Of a stretch of 39,054 bases of DNA, positions 8,314 to 15,517 are shown one piece after another. The notes below the pieces were generated by a model. The model was given only the letters and a program-made list of their open reading frames with translations, was not told the origin of the DNA and ran no database searches. The translations under genes were made by a program, and so were the position numbers. Numbering within the stretch: position 1 is the first letter of the stretch; each line of letters begins with the position of its first letter. The stretch spans positions 1 through 39,054 of the forward strand of contig VGWJ01000026.1 of NCBI GenBank assembly GCA_016873635.1, written 5' to 3'. Source of the DNA: Lentisphaerota bacterium (GTDB taxonomy: Bacteria > Verrucomicrobiota > Kiritimatiellia > UBA8416 > VGWJ01).

Positions 8314-9090
8314 TCAGGATCGGATCTCGCGCAGGGCGCGCAGGATGGCTTCGGGATCGCAGGAGGCCAGGGACCGGGTGGCGCCGTCCTTTTCGTCGCA
8401 GGCCCGTCCGGCCGAGGCGCCGCCATGCGAAGGGGCGGCCTCATAGACCACCACCGGAATCGCCGCGGTGCGCGGCATGGCCCGGAGCAGCGGCACGAGC
8501 ACGTGGCCGTTCATGCGCGGCAGCGCTTCCTTCATGATGATGGCGTCCGGAGCCGACGCGGATGCGCGGTGGAGAAGATCGGGGCCCGAATGCGCAAACT
8601 CGGTGTGGTAGCCGGCTTCCTCGAGGCTCTCCTTGAGCCGCGCCGCGGCAAGCGGTTCGTTTTCGCCCACGAGCGCCGTGCCGGAGCGGTACTTGGCGCG
8701 TTCCGCCTCGACGGCCTTGCTTGCCAGGATTTCCCTCACGCGGCGCTCCAGGATGGCCTCCGCGCAGGGCTTGGCCAGGAAGCCGTCCACGCTGAGGCTG
8801 CCGAAGAACTCTTCCATGCCCGCGCGCGCGGTCAGGACAAGGACGGGATAGCGGCACGTGCCGTCGCGCTTCCGGATCTTGCGCAGGAACCCCGTTCCGC
8901 CCATGCCGGGCATGCTGATATCGAGGATGATCAGGTCGGGCGCGCGCTTCGCCGTCTTGCGCAGCGCCTCCTCGGCCGTGCCGGCCACGTCGACATCGAA
9001 GCCCACGAATGTCAGATAGTCGCCCAACGTGACCTGCAGGTGCCTGTCGTCGTCAACTACCAGGATGTACGCTTTTGCGGGCTCGTCCAT
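8314..9090 (-). CDS. response regulator with one active and one degenerate receiver domain
   Basis: A 258-residue protein. The first receiver (about 8-125) has the acidic cluster VVDDD, phosphoacceptor Asp57 in LIILDISMPGMGG, the Thr of VLTARAG and the Lys of LAKP, so it should accept phosphate. The second (about 138-258) has the receiver outline, but the Asp position is replaced (DAIIMKEALPRMNG) and the acidic pair is gone (LVGENEP), so it cannot be phosphorylated in the normal way. There is no DNA-binding or enzymatic output. It lies 13 bases after the hybrid kinase gene, which is the obvious partner, and immediately before the NamZ-like gene. Confidence 0.88.
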   Translation of the reverse strand: MDEPAKAYILVVDDDRHLQVTLGDYLTFVGFDVDVAGTAEEALRKTAKRAPDLIILDISMPGMGGTGFLRKIRKRDGTCRYPVLVLTARAGMEEFFGSLSVDGFLAKPCAEAILERRVREILASKAVEAERAKYRSGTALVGENEPLAAARLKESLEEAGYHTEFAHSGPDLLHRASASAPDAIIMKEALPRMNGHVLVPLLRAMPRTAAIPVVVYEAAPSHGGASAGRACDEKDGATRSLASCDPEAILRALREIRS

Positions 9091-9103
9091 GCTTTGCCTC
9101 CCC

Positions 9104-10753
9104 TCAAACCGGCGCGCTGGCCCGAACGTACTGCTTGCCGATCAGGGCTTCTTCGACGCAGCGCAGCAACTCGTCCTTTTTCCAGGGCTTGGCCAGAACC
9201 GGAATCGCGAAACCTTCCAGAACCGCGGACCGCGAGCGGTCCACCTCGGCCCCCGTGACGACGACGATCGGAACGTAGCGCAGCGCATGTTGCGCCTTGA
9301 TCCGCGCCACGACCTCGACGCCGTCCGTGCCGGGCATCACCAGGTCGACCAGCAGAACGGCGGGCTGCTCCTTCTTGAGGCGGTCCAGAACCTCCTCCCC
9401 GCCGCCGCACACTACCACGCGGTACCCGTGCGCCGCAAGCTGGCTCTGGAGCACTTGGCGCACGAACGGATCGTCGTCCGCGGCCAGCACCAGCGGGGGC
9501 GGGGCCGCCGGCAGGAACAGCGAGACGCGCGTGCCGCGCGCGCGGCCCGGCGGCGGGCTCGCAATCGCGATGCGGCCGCCGTGCATCTCCAGAATGTCCT
9601 TGGAAAGCGCCAGGCCGAGCCCGGAGCCGCTTACGTGCTCGCCCACCCGGTAGTACCTTTCGGTGACGCGGGGGATGTGTTCGGCGCCGATGCCGACACC
9701 GTCGTCGGTCACGTCCACGACGAACGTTTCGGGCGGATCCGCGGCGCGGCGCAGCTCCACTTCGATGGTTCCGCCCTCGGGCGTGAACTTGATGGCGTTG
9801 TGCACGACGTTGAGGATCACGCGCTCCATCTTGTGCGGATCGCAGTTGACGAAGCCGGCCGGTTCATTGACAAGGATCTTCAGACGCAGGCGCTGTTTCT
9901 CGGCCTGGATGCGCAGCGCTTCCACGGTCTGTTCCAGGAAACGGGCGACGGGCAGGTCCGCCCGGCAGAGCGCGAGCCGCCTGGCCTCGATGCGGCTGAC
10001 GTCGAGAATGTCGCTGACCGTGTCGATCAGGCGCTGGCAGTCTTCGCTGATCATTTCCAGGTAGGCGCGCGCGCGGGGCGGGATTTCGCCCACCACGCCT
10101 TTGAGCAGGTTCTCCACCGCGTAGGACATCGATGAGAGCGGGGTGCGAAGCTCATGGGACACGTTGGACACGAACTGTGTCTTGGCGTGGTCGTGCGCTT
10201 CAAGCCTCGCGACCGCGTCGCGCATGAGCGACTCGGCCTGGCGGCGCTCGGCGACTTCGCGCTGCAGATCCTCGTTGGTTTTCCGCAGTTGCGAGGTGCG
10301 TCGCTTGACCAGCTCGGCGAGGCGATTGCGGTAGAGCTTGAGGGCCTCTTCCGCGCGTTTGCGCTCGATGGCGTAGCGGACGGCCCGGATCAGTTGCGGC
10401 CGGTTCACGGCGCCCTTCGCCAGGTAGTCCTGCGCGCCGCGTTTCACGGATTCCAGCCCGAGGGACTCGTCGTTCAGTCCGGTGAGCAGCACGACCGGAA
10501 CGGCGGGAGCGCGGGCGTTGATCGTCAGCAGCGGCTGCCATCCCTCGGCGTCGGGCAGGCCAAGATCCAGGATGACAAGGTCCACGTCGCCCTTGTCCAG
10601 TTCGCTCAGCGCCGCGGCCAGCGTGCCGGCGCAGCGCAGGGTGAAGGCGGAGAGGGCGCCGTCGCCCAGCAGGCGGCGCGTGATGGCGATGTCCTGCTCG
10701 TCGTCCTCGACAAGCAGGACGTTCATGGCGCGTTCCGTGGCGCTCGACGTCAT
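9104..10753 (-). CDS. hybrid sensor histidine kinase (REC-HisKA-HATPase-REC)
   Basis: A cytoplasmic signalling kinase of 549 residues without membrane segments. An N-terminal receiver (phosphoacceptor Asp63 in LVILDLGLPDAEG, Lys in DYLAKG) is followed by a coiled coil (LKLYRNRLAELVKRR and onward), a dimerisation/phosphoacceptor domain with His200 in VSHELRTPL, an ATPase domain with N-box NVVHNAIKF, G1 DDGVGIG and G2 SGSGLGL, and a C-terminal receiver with Asp in LLVDLVMPGTDG. The architecture implies input by phosphotransfer to the first receiver rather than direct sensing. The start at 10753 has GGGGGCGG upstream; an ATG at 10726 is the alternative. It heads the kinase-regulator-NamZ operon, divergent from the pilus operon. 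Confidence 0.93.
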   Translation of the reverse strand: MTSSATERAMNVLLVEDDEQDIAITRRLLGDGALSAFTLRCAGTLAAALSELDKGDVDLVILDLGLPDAEGWQPLLTINARAPAVPVVLLTGLNDESLGLESVKRGAQDYLAKGAVNRPQLIRAVRYAIERKRAEEALKLYRNRLAELVKRRTSQLRKTNEDLQREVAERRQAESLMRDAVARLEAHDHAKTQFVSNVSHELRTPLSSMSYAVENLLKGVVGEIPPRARAYLEMISEDCQRLIDTVSDILDVSRIEARRLALCRADLPVARFLEQTVEALRIQAEKQRLRLKILVNEPAGFVNCDPHKMERVILNVVHNAIKFTPEGGTIEVELRRAADPPETFVVDVTDDGVGIGAEHIPRVTERYYRVGEHVSGSGLGLALSKDILEMHGGRIAIASPPPGRARGTRVSLFLPAAPPPLVLAADDDPFVRQVLQSQLAAHGYRVVVCGGGEEVLDRLKKEQPAVLLVDLVMPGTDGVEVVARIKAQHALRYVPIVVVTGAEVDRSRSAVLEGFAIPVLAKPWKKDELLRCVEEALIGKQYVRASAPV

Positions 10754-10929
10754 GTCCGCCCCCGTACGTTATAAGGAGTAGCGCCCGGGCGCGCGCGTGT
10801 CACGCGCAAAAAGCACCCGTGAAAAAGCCCCGCTGACCCTCCCCTTTCCCAATAAAATGAGGGCTGGGAGAAACGGCGGCCTCGCCGTCCGCGATATTTT
10901 CCCGACTTCTCAGTGAGCGGGGGAATCAA

Positions 10930-10985
10930 CGGCAGGGCGGACCGTCACGGTCCGCCGCGGCGCGGCGGGACGCCGCGCCCTGCCG
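10930..10985. repeat. composite inverted repeat able to fold as a three-way junction
   Basis: Outer arms CGGCAG (10930-10935) and CTGCCG (10980-10985) enclose two perfect 9-bp hairpins: GGCGGACCG-TCA-CGGTCCGCC (10936-10956) and GGCGCGGCG-GGA-CGCCGCGCC (10959-10979), separated by two bases. All stems are perfect Watson-Crick. The design resembles REP-type dispersed palindromes. Whether copies exist elsewhere in the genome cannot be seen here; no second copy was noticed in this window. Confidence 0.8.
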
Positions 10986-11031
10986 CCGTGTTCCCACCGC
11001 ACAGCTGAGGGGTCGCGTAAGTAGTTTTTCC

Positions 11032-11061
11032 TTGGACGAGATTCCGGCTCCGGTTTATATT
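11032..11061 (+). promoter_or_regulatory. candidate promoter of the pilus/secretin operon
   Basis: TTGGAC (11032-11037), 18-base spacer, TATATT (11056-11061). Transcription would begin near 11068, about 27 bases before the ATG at 11095. It is the best promoter match in the divergent region. Confidence 0.55.
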
Positions 11062-11067
11062 GCCACT

Positions 11068-11079
11068 CCGTATATACGG
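11068..11079. promoter_or_regulatory. perfect 12-bp palindrome at predicted transcription start (possible operator)
   Basis: CCGTATATACGG reads the same on both strands and covers the expected start site of the promoter at 11032-11061, the classic place for a repressor to block transcription. It is immediately followed by the ribosome-binding GGGGAGGG (11078-11085), so it could also act at the RNA level. Confidence 0.45.
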
Positions 11080-11094
11080 GGAGGGCATCGCGCC

Positions 11095-11769
11095 ATGAGA
11101 CCTGCAGCCTGTTCGGGACGATTCGTACTGGCGTTCCTCGGCGTCGCGGCCCTGGCCGCTTCCCCCGCGGGGGCGCAGCCCCGTGTGCGTCCGGGCCCCG
11201 GCGAGCGGCCGGCGGCGCAGGCCGAGGGGCCTGAGCGCGCGGAAGACGCCGTGAAGGCCCGCCGCATCACGGGCCTGGGGGAGGGCGCCAAGATCAAGAC
11301 GCCCGAATACCGCACGACGGTCTCACGGGGAGCCAAGCCGCCCAAGGATTGGGTCGCGATCACGCTGAACTACGATACGGAACCCGAGTGGATCGACGAG
11401 CTTCTGATCCGCTACTTCGTGCTCGCCCTGAAGGACGACCGCGGCAAGCGGTCATACAGCCTCTACAAGTGCGCCGTGCGCAGCCTCGACGTCGCAAGGG
11501 GACGCGGTCACACGGCCACTGTCTTCCTGCGACCCGCCGCGATCGAGCGGTTCGGCGAGGTGGTGGCCGTGGCGGCGGAGATCGTCTACAAGGGGCAAGT
11601 GGCCGGACAGATCAGCGAAGCGGCGCTCACGCTTCCCGAAAAGTGGTGGAACGATCCGGCCGTGACCGACAGCGAACTGACGACCGCGCGCGACGGCTAT
11701 CTGATCGAACGCACGCGTTCGCCGTTTGCCTTTGTTGATCTCGCCGAGTACGAGTACGAGCCGTACTGA
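11095..11769 (+). CDS. Amuc_1102-like exported pilus-locus protein
   Basis: The first gene of the pilus-like operon. The ATG at 11095 follows GGGGAGGG and begins a clear signal peptide (FVLAFLGVAALAASPAGAQ); the frame is open upstream, but that would put the promoter inside the gene. The mature protein starts with a Pro/Ala-rich stretch, then a single beta-rich domain with DWVAITLNYDTEPEWIDE, YSLYKCAVRSLDVARGRGH and WWNDPAV. The size, position ahead of the PilM-like gene and pattern match Akkermansia Amuc_1102, described as an immunoglobulin-like, archaeal-pilin-resembling fold. Family assignment is by context and remembered pattern, not a search. Likely periplasmic or surface. Confidence 0.65.
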   Translation: MRPAACSGRFVLAFLGVAALAASPAGAQPRVRPGPGERPAAQAEGPERAEDAVKARRITGLGEGAKIKTPEYRTTVSRGAKPPKDWVAITLNYDTEPEWIDELLIRYFVLALKDDRGKRSYSLYKCAVRSLDVARGRGHTATVFLRPAAIERFGEVVAVAAEIVYKGQVAGQISEAALTLPEKWWNDPAVTDSELTTARDGYLIERTRSPFAFVDLAEYEYEPY

Positions 11770-11805
11770 CCCGTTGGCCCGCTTCGCAGAGGAGTCGCCG
11801 CCGAG

Positions 11806-13470
11806 GTGCCGGGACGAAAGCGCATATTGGCCCTGGATATCGGCGCCAGCAAACTGGTGCTGGCCGAGTTCATTTTGGGGCGTTCCCGCGAACTCCAGCT
11901 GACGAACTACGGCCTGGCGCGGCTGGAAGTCGAGCAGGAGGACGACGCCAGCCGGGGCGCCGCGGTGGTTGCCGGAATCCGCGCCGTCATGGCGGAGCGG
12001 GGCATCAGGCCCGCGCCCCTGCTGATGAGCGTCACCGGCCAGGCGGTCTTCCCGCGCTTCGTCAAGCTGCCCCCCGTCGCCCGCGACAAGATCGCGCAAA
12101 TCGTCCGCTACGAGGCGGAGCAGAACGTGCCGTTCCCGATCGACGAGGTGGTTTGGGACTACACCGTCGTGGGGAACGAAAACGGCGAACCGAATGTCAT
12201 GCTCGTCGCCGCCAAGATAGAGAGCGTCCAGCGGCTCACGCAGTGCGCGCTGGCCGTCGGCATGGAGCCGGAGATCGTGGACGCCGCTCCCATGGCTTTG
12301 TGCAATGCGGTGCGCTACAACTATCCGGATTTGCGCGCATGCACGATGGTGCTGGACATCGGCGCGCGCACGTCGAACTTGATTCTGGTCGAAGGCAACC
12401 GCGTCTTCAGCCGGAGCATTCCGGTGGCCGGAAACGCCATCACCGCGGAAATCGCCAAGGAATTCGAAACGTCCCCGGAGGAAGCCGAAGCCCTCAAGCG
12501 CGAACACGCTTTCGTGGCTTTCGGCGGCGTGTACGGCGGGCCGGACAGCAAGGTGGCGGACCGCGTTTCCAAGATCGCGCGCAACGTGATCGCGCGTCTC
12601 CACGCGGAAGTGAACCGCTCGGTAAACTTCTACCGCAGCCAGCAGGGGGGCACGGCGCCGGCGCTCGTGCTCCTGACCGGCGGCTCTTCGATCATCCCGC
12701 ACACGGACACCTTCTTCCGCGAGAAGCTGAACGCGGAGGTGGAGTACTTCAACCCCTTCATCAACATTCCCGTGTCCCAGGCCCTGGACACGGAGCAGAT
12801 CCGCGGCGACCTGCAGCATCTGGGGGTCGTGGCCGGCCTGGCGCTGCGGCGCGCCCTGCGCTGCCCGATCGAGGTGAACCTGATGCCTCCGGACCTGGCG
12901 GCCAAGAAGGTCTTCCGCAGGCGTCAGCCGTATTTCGCGCTGGCGGCAGCCGGGGTGGCGCTGACCATGCTGTGCTGGTGGGCCTATCTGTACCAGATGC
13001 GCGGGGTGCTCGAGGCGCAGTCCTTCAGCATCCGCGACCGGGTTTCCAGGCTGGCCGAGGTGCAGGGCCGTCTGGACGACGTCCTGCGCGAGAAAACGGA
13101 TTGGCAGGGGCGCATCGACCGGCTCGTGGTCCTCATCGGGCGGCGGACGCAGTGGAACGAGATGATCGCGGCCGTTCAGGCTTGCATGCTGGACGGCATG
13201 TGGCTGCGGTCCATCGAACCGATAACCGCCGCGGACGGCTCCATCACGCACCTGGCAATCTCGGGCACGGGGTTCATCGACAAGCTCGTTAACCAGCCGA
13301 ACCTGTCGGCGGTCGAGGGCTTTCGAAACCGCCTGCGGCAGCAGAAGTGCTTTCTGGACACGGACGAAACCGCGATCAAAATGGAGCCTCCGGTGGGATC
13401 CGACGCCTTCGCGCGGGAATTCGTCCTGTGGGTAGGCTTGCGCGAGCCGATTCGGCCCGGGGGGGAGTAG
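11806..13470 (+). CDS. PilM/GspL-like assembly protein (Amuc_1101 type), actin-like domain plus membrane anchor
   Basis: The GTG at 11806 with AGAGGAG at 11788-11794 gives MPGRKRILALDIGASKLVLAE, the ATPase phosphate-1 motif of PilM/FtsA-like proteins. Residues 1-360 form the actin-like domain (LDIGARTSNLILVEGNRV; ALVLLTGGSSIIPH). A transmembrane segment follows at about 376-398 (ALAAAGVALTMLCWWAYLY), then a coiled coil and a C-terminal domain resembling PilN/GspL (WNEMIAAVQACMLDGMWLRSIEP). The single chain therefore joins PilM-like and PilN-like parts across the inner membrane. It is followed after 3 bases by the next gene, within a tightly packed operon. It should recruit the motor and pilin-assembly platform. 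Confidence 0.88.
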   Translation: MPGRKRILALDIGASKLVLAEFILGRSRELQLTNYGLARLEVEQEDDASRGAAVVAGIRAVMAERGIRPAPLLMSVTGQAVFPRFVKLPPVARDKIAQIVRYEAEQNVPFPIDEVVWDYTVVGNENGEPNVMLVAAKIESVQRLTQCALAVGMEPEIVDAAPMALCNAVRYNYPDLRACTMVLDIGARTSNLILVEGNRVFSRSIPVAGNAITAEIAKEFETSPEEAEALKREHAFVAFGGVYGGPDSKVADRVSKIARNVIARLHAEVNRSVNFYRSQQGGTAPALVLLTGGSSIIPHTDTFFREKLNAEVEYFNPFINIPVSQALDTEQIRGDLQHLGVVAGLALRRALRCPIEVNLMPPDLAAKKVFRRRQPYFALAAAGVALTMLCWWAYLYQMRGVLEAQSFSIRDRVSRLAEVQGRLDDVLREKTDWQGRIDRLVVLIGRRTQWNEMIAAVQACMLDGMWLRSIEPITAADGSITHLAISGTGFIDKLVNQPNLSAVEGFRNRLRQQKCFLDTDETAIKMEPPVGSDAFAREFVLWVGLREPIRPGGE

Positions 13471-13473
13471 GGG

Positions 13474-14430
13474 ATGTTCAGGAAGAACATATTGCTCGGC
13501 GTCTTCGGCGTGCTGGGCCTGGCCGTGCTGGGCACGGCTTCCTACCTGTTGCATCGCGGCATCAGCGCCTTCTCGTCAACCCAGAAGTCCTTGCGGGGCG
13601 CGGAGCGTGAACTTACCGGCTACTACGCGCGGGATCCGTTCCCGTCGCCCGCCAACGTGGCCCGGGAACTGCGCAACACCGAAATGCTGCAGAAGTGGTT
13701 CGCCGAAATGATGACGGCCCTGGCGGAAGGGCAGGTGACGTCTTCCGAGCGAAGCCCGTCGATCTTCGTCGGCGAATTGGGACGCAGCCAGTCCCGTATG
13801 GAGGCGGCGGCGAAATCGAACGGGGTGGACCTGGCGGACGACTTCGCGTTCGGTTTCGACCGCTATTTCGCGGCCGGCAGCGAACTTCCGCCCCCGGACG
13901 ACGTGCCGCGCCTCACCGAGCAACTGCTTCTCGTCGAGCGGCTCTGCAACCTGCTGTTTGGCGCGAAGGTCGCGCGCCTGGTCGGCCTGACGCGCGAACA
14001 GTTCGAGGGCGGATCCGTTTCGCGCCCGTCGCCTGCCGCGCCATCCGGCCTGCGACCGATGCCTTCTTCGCTGCGCCCGTTGACCGCGATGCCCGCCGAA
14101 CCGTCCGGAGCGCCGCGGGCGGGCGCGGGAGTGATTCCGGATGACGGAACGTACGGGCGATACAACTTTGCAGTCGAGGTTATCGCCACGGAGCGGGTGC
14201 TGCGAGAGATCCTGAACCGCCTGGCCTCGGACGAGCTTTTCGTCGTCGTCAACGCGCTGTGGGTCCGGAAGGACCAGGCCGACATCAAGCGCATCCCCCA
14301 GCGGGACGACGCCAAGGAAGTCATGTACAAGACCGACCGCCTTGTCTCGGGGCCGCAGCTGGAGACGCCCATTCAGATCAGGCTCGATCTGGACGTATAC
14401 AAGTTCAGGGAGGTTGGCAACCGTGGTTGA
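13474..14430 (+). CDS. Amuc_1100-like pilus-locus membrane protein
   Basis: A 318-residue protein with an N-terminal membrane anchor (LLGVFGVLGLAVLGTASYLL, about 7-26), a coiled coil, and a two-lobed soluble part: NLLFGAKVARLVGLTREQF in the first lobe and a C-terminal ferredoxin-like lobe with YNFAVEVIATERVLREILN and LFVVVNALWVRKD. The lobes are joined by a Pro/Ala-rich linker (about 190-218). The layout is that of PilO/GspM-like proteins and of Akkermansia Amuc_1100, which occupies the same place in its locus and is known for host TLR2 signalling. Any host interaction here is speculation; a platform role in the machine is more secure. The end overlaps the next gene by 8 bases. Confidence 0.78.
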   Translation: MFRKNILLGVFGVLGLAVLGTASYLLHRGISAFSSTQKSLRGAERELTGYYARDPFPSPANVARELRNTEMLQKWFAEMMTALAEGQVTSSERSPSIFVGELGRSQSRMEAAAKSNGVDLADDFAFGFDRYFAAGSELPPPDDVPRLTEQLLLVERLCNLLFGAKVARLVGLTREQFEGGSVSRPSPAAPSGLRPMPSSLRPLTAMPAEPSGAPRAGAGVIPDDGTYGRYNFAVEVIATERVLREILNRLASDELFVVVNALWVRKDQADIKRIPQRDDAKEVMYKTDRLVSGPQLETPIQIRLDLDVYKFREVGNRG

Positions 14431-15448
14431 CGCGCGCAGAACGGCGGCGTGGCTGCGGGGGCAGTACGACAAGATACTGGCCTTTGCCGTGCTGGCAGCG
14501 CTGATCGGATCGCTTCTCTACCTCGTGGTGAGCGTCGGCATGATACGCTCCACCAAGGAGCGGCTGGAGAAGGAGATCGCGGGCATGCGGCCCGCGCACG
14601 AGCAGGCGTCGGAGCAGGACGGCACGGCCTTCCATTCCGCGATGGCGAACCTGCGCGAACCTTACCGGTTGCCCGCGCCGGCGCAGCCGCTCCTCGTTCC
14701 GGAGGCGCGGGTGTGGTGCACGGACTGCCGGTTGGCGATCCCATATGAGACCGAGGTGTGTCCGTTCTGCGGAGAGAAACAGAAGAAGGGAGAGGCGGAA
14801 CGCGACGACTACGACGGCGACAAGGATGGCATGTACGACGCATGGGAACGGGCCAACAAGCTGGATCCGTATGACCCGCGGGACGCGGGACGCGACGCCG
14901 ACCATGACGGTTTTCCCAACATCGAGGAGTTTCAGGCGCGGACGGACCCGCAAGACAAGAACAGCTGCCCTTCCTTTATAGTGAAGCTGAAAGTGCGTTC
15001 GATCGAGATCAACCCCTTCATGCTGCGCTTTCGCGGAATGATGAAAAGGCAGGATGATAGCATCAGGTTCCAGATCAACACGCGCGTGGGAGGCGAGACC
15101 TATTTCCGGTCGCTGGGCGAGACGGTCGAAGGTTTCGAGTTGCACAAGTTCGAAGAGAAGCACAAGGAGCTTGAGAGGCACGGCACGACAATCCGCGATG
15201 ACGTTTCCGAACTGACCCTGAAGCGCGGCGACAAGATGATCGTGCTGGTGAAAGGGCGGGAGGTCCAGTACAACGAATACCTCGCGCGGCTGTACTTCCT
15301 GCTGGAAAAGCGGGAGATTCCCGTCAGGATTCGCGACGAATTCGAGCTCAGGGGGATACAATTCCGCGTAATTGATATTGACGCCGACAAGAACCGTGTA
15401 GTAATAGGCAGCCTTCGTGACGGGAAGGAACACACTCTCATCAAGTGA
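14423..15448 (+). CDS. Amuc_1099-like pilus-locus protein with zinc ribbon and calcium-binding repeats
   Basis: The start is the GTG at 14423, overlapping the previous stop, with GGGAGG at 14408-14413; the longer frame would read deep into the preceding gene. One membrane helix (18-39, DKILAFAVLAALIG and on) is followed by a coiled coil, then a four-cysteine zinc-ribbon motif CTDC...CPFC (Cys99, 102, 113, 116). Next come thrombospondin type 3-like calcium loops (YDGDKDGMYDAWE; DADHDGFPNIEEF; about 129-176), then a beta-rich C-terminal domain with VIDIDADKNRVVIGSLRDG. A cysteine zinc ribbon outside the cytoplasm would be unusual if the topology is N-in/C-out. It probably links the inner-membrane platform to the secretin, as GspC or PilP do, but this is inference. 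Confidence 0.72.
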   Translation: MVDARRTAAWLRGQYDKILAFAVLAALIGSLLYLVVSVGMIRSTKERLEKEIAGMRPAHEQASEQDGTAFHSAMANLREPYRLPAPAQPLLVPEARVWCTDCRLAIPYETEVCPFCGEKQKKGEAERDDYDGDKDGMYDAWERANKLDPYDPRDAGRDADHDGFPNIEEFQARTDPQDKNSCPSFIVKLKVRSIEINPFMLRFRGMMKRQDDSIRFQINTRVGGETYFRSLGETVEGFELHKFEEKHKELERHGTTIRDDVSELTLKRGDKMIVLVKGREVQYNEYLARLYFLLEKREIPVRIRDEFELRGIQFRVIDIDADKNRVVIGSLRDGKEHTLIK

Positions 15449-15517
15449 TTGTTTCTTGTTGGATGAACTCGACTCCCTGAATCAATGCGAGGCATCCGGA
15501 ATGAGGAGACGGGCCCG

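Larger units (their letters stand above)
10754..11094. other. palindrome-rich divergent intergenic region, no gene
   Basis: 341 bases between the kinase (minus) and pilus (plus) operons with no credible reading frame. From left to right: a TATAAC-like -10 on the minus strand (10773-10768); a 12-bp palindrome GCGCCCGGGCGC (10781-10792); hairpin GCGCGTG-T-CACGCGC (10793-10807); CCCTC/GAGGG arms (10837-10841, 10859-10863); hairpin ACGGCG-GCCT-CGCCGT (10873-10888) inside GAGAA/TTCTC arms; the three-way-junction repeat (10930-10985); and the plus-strand promoter and palindrome (11032-11079). The density of structure suggests regulatory or repeat-element content. Confidence 0.7.

Noticed and set aside
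7033-9258. 741-codon plus-strand reading frame
   Set aside because: Antisense to the NamZ-like and regulator genes; composition lacks protein character.
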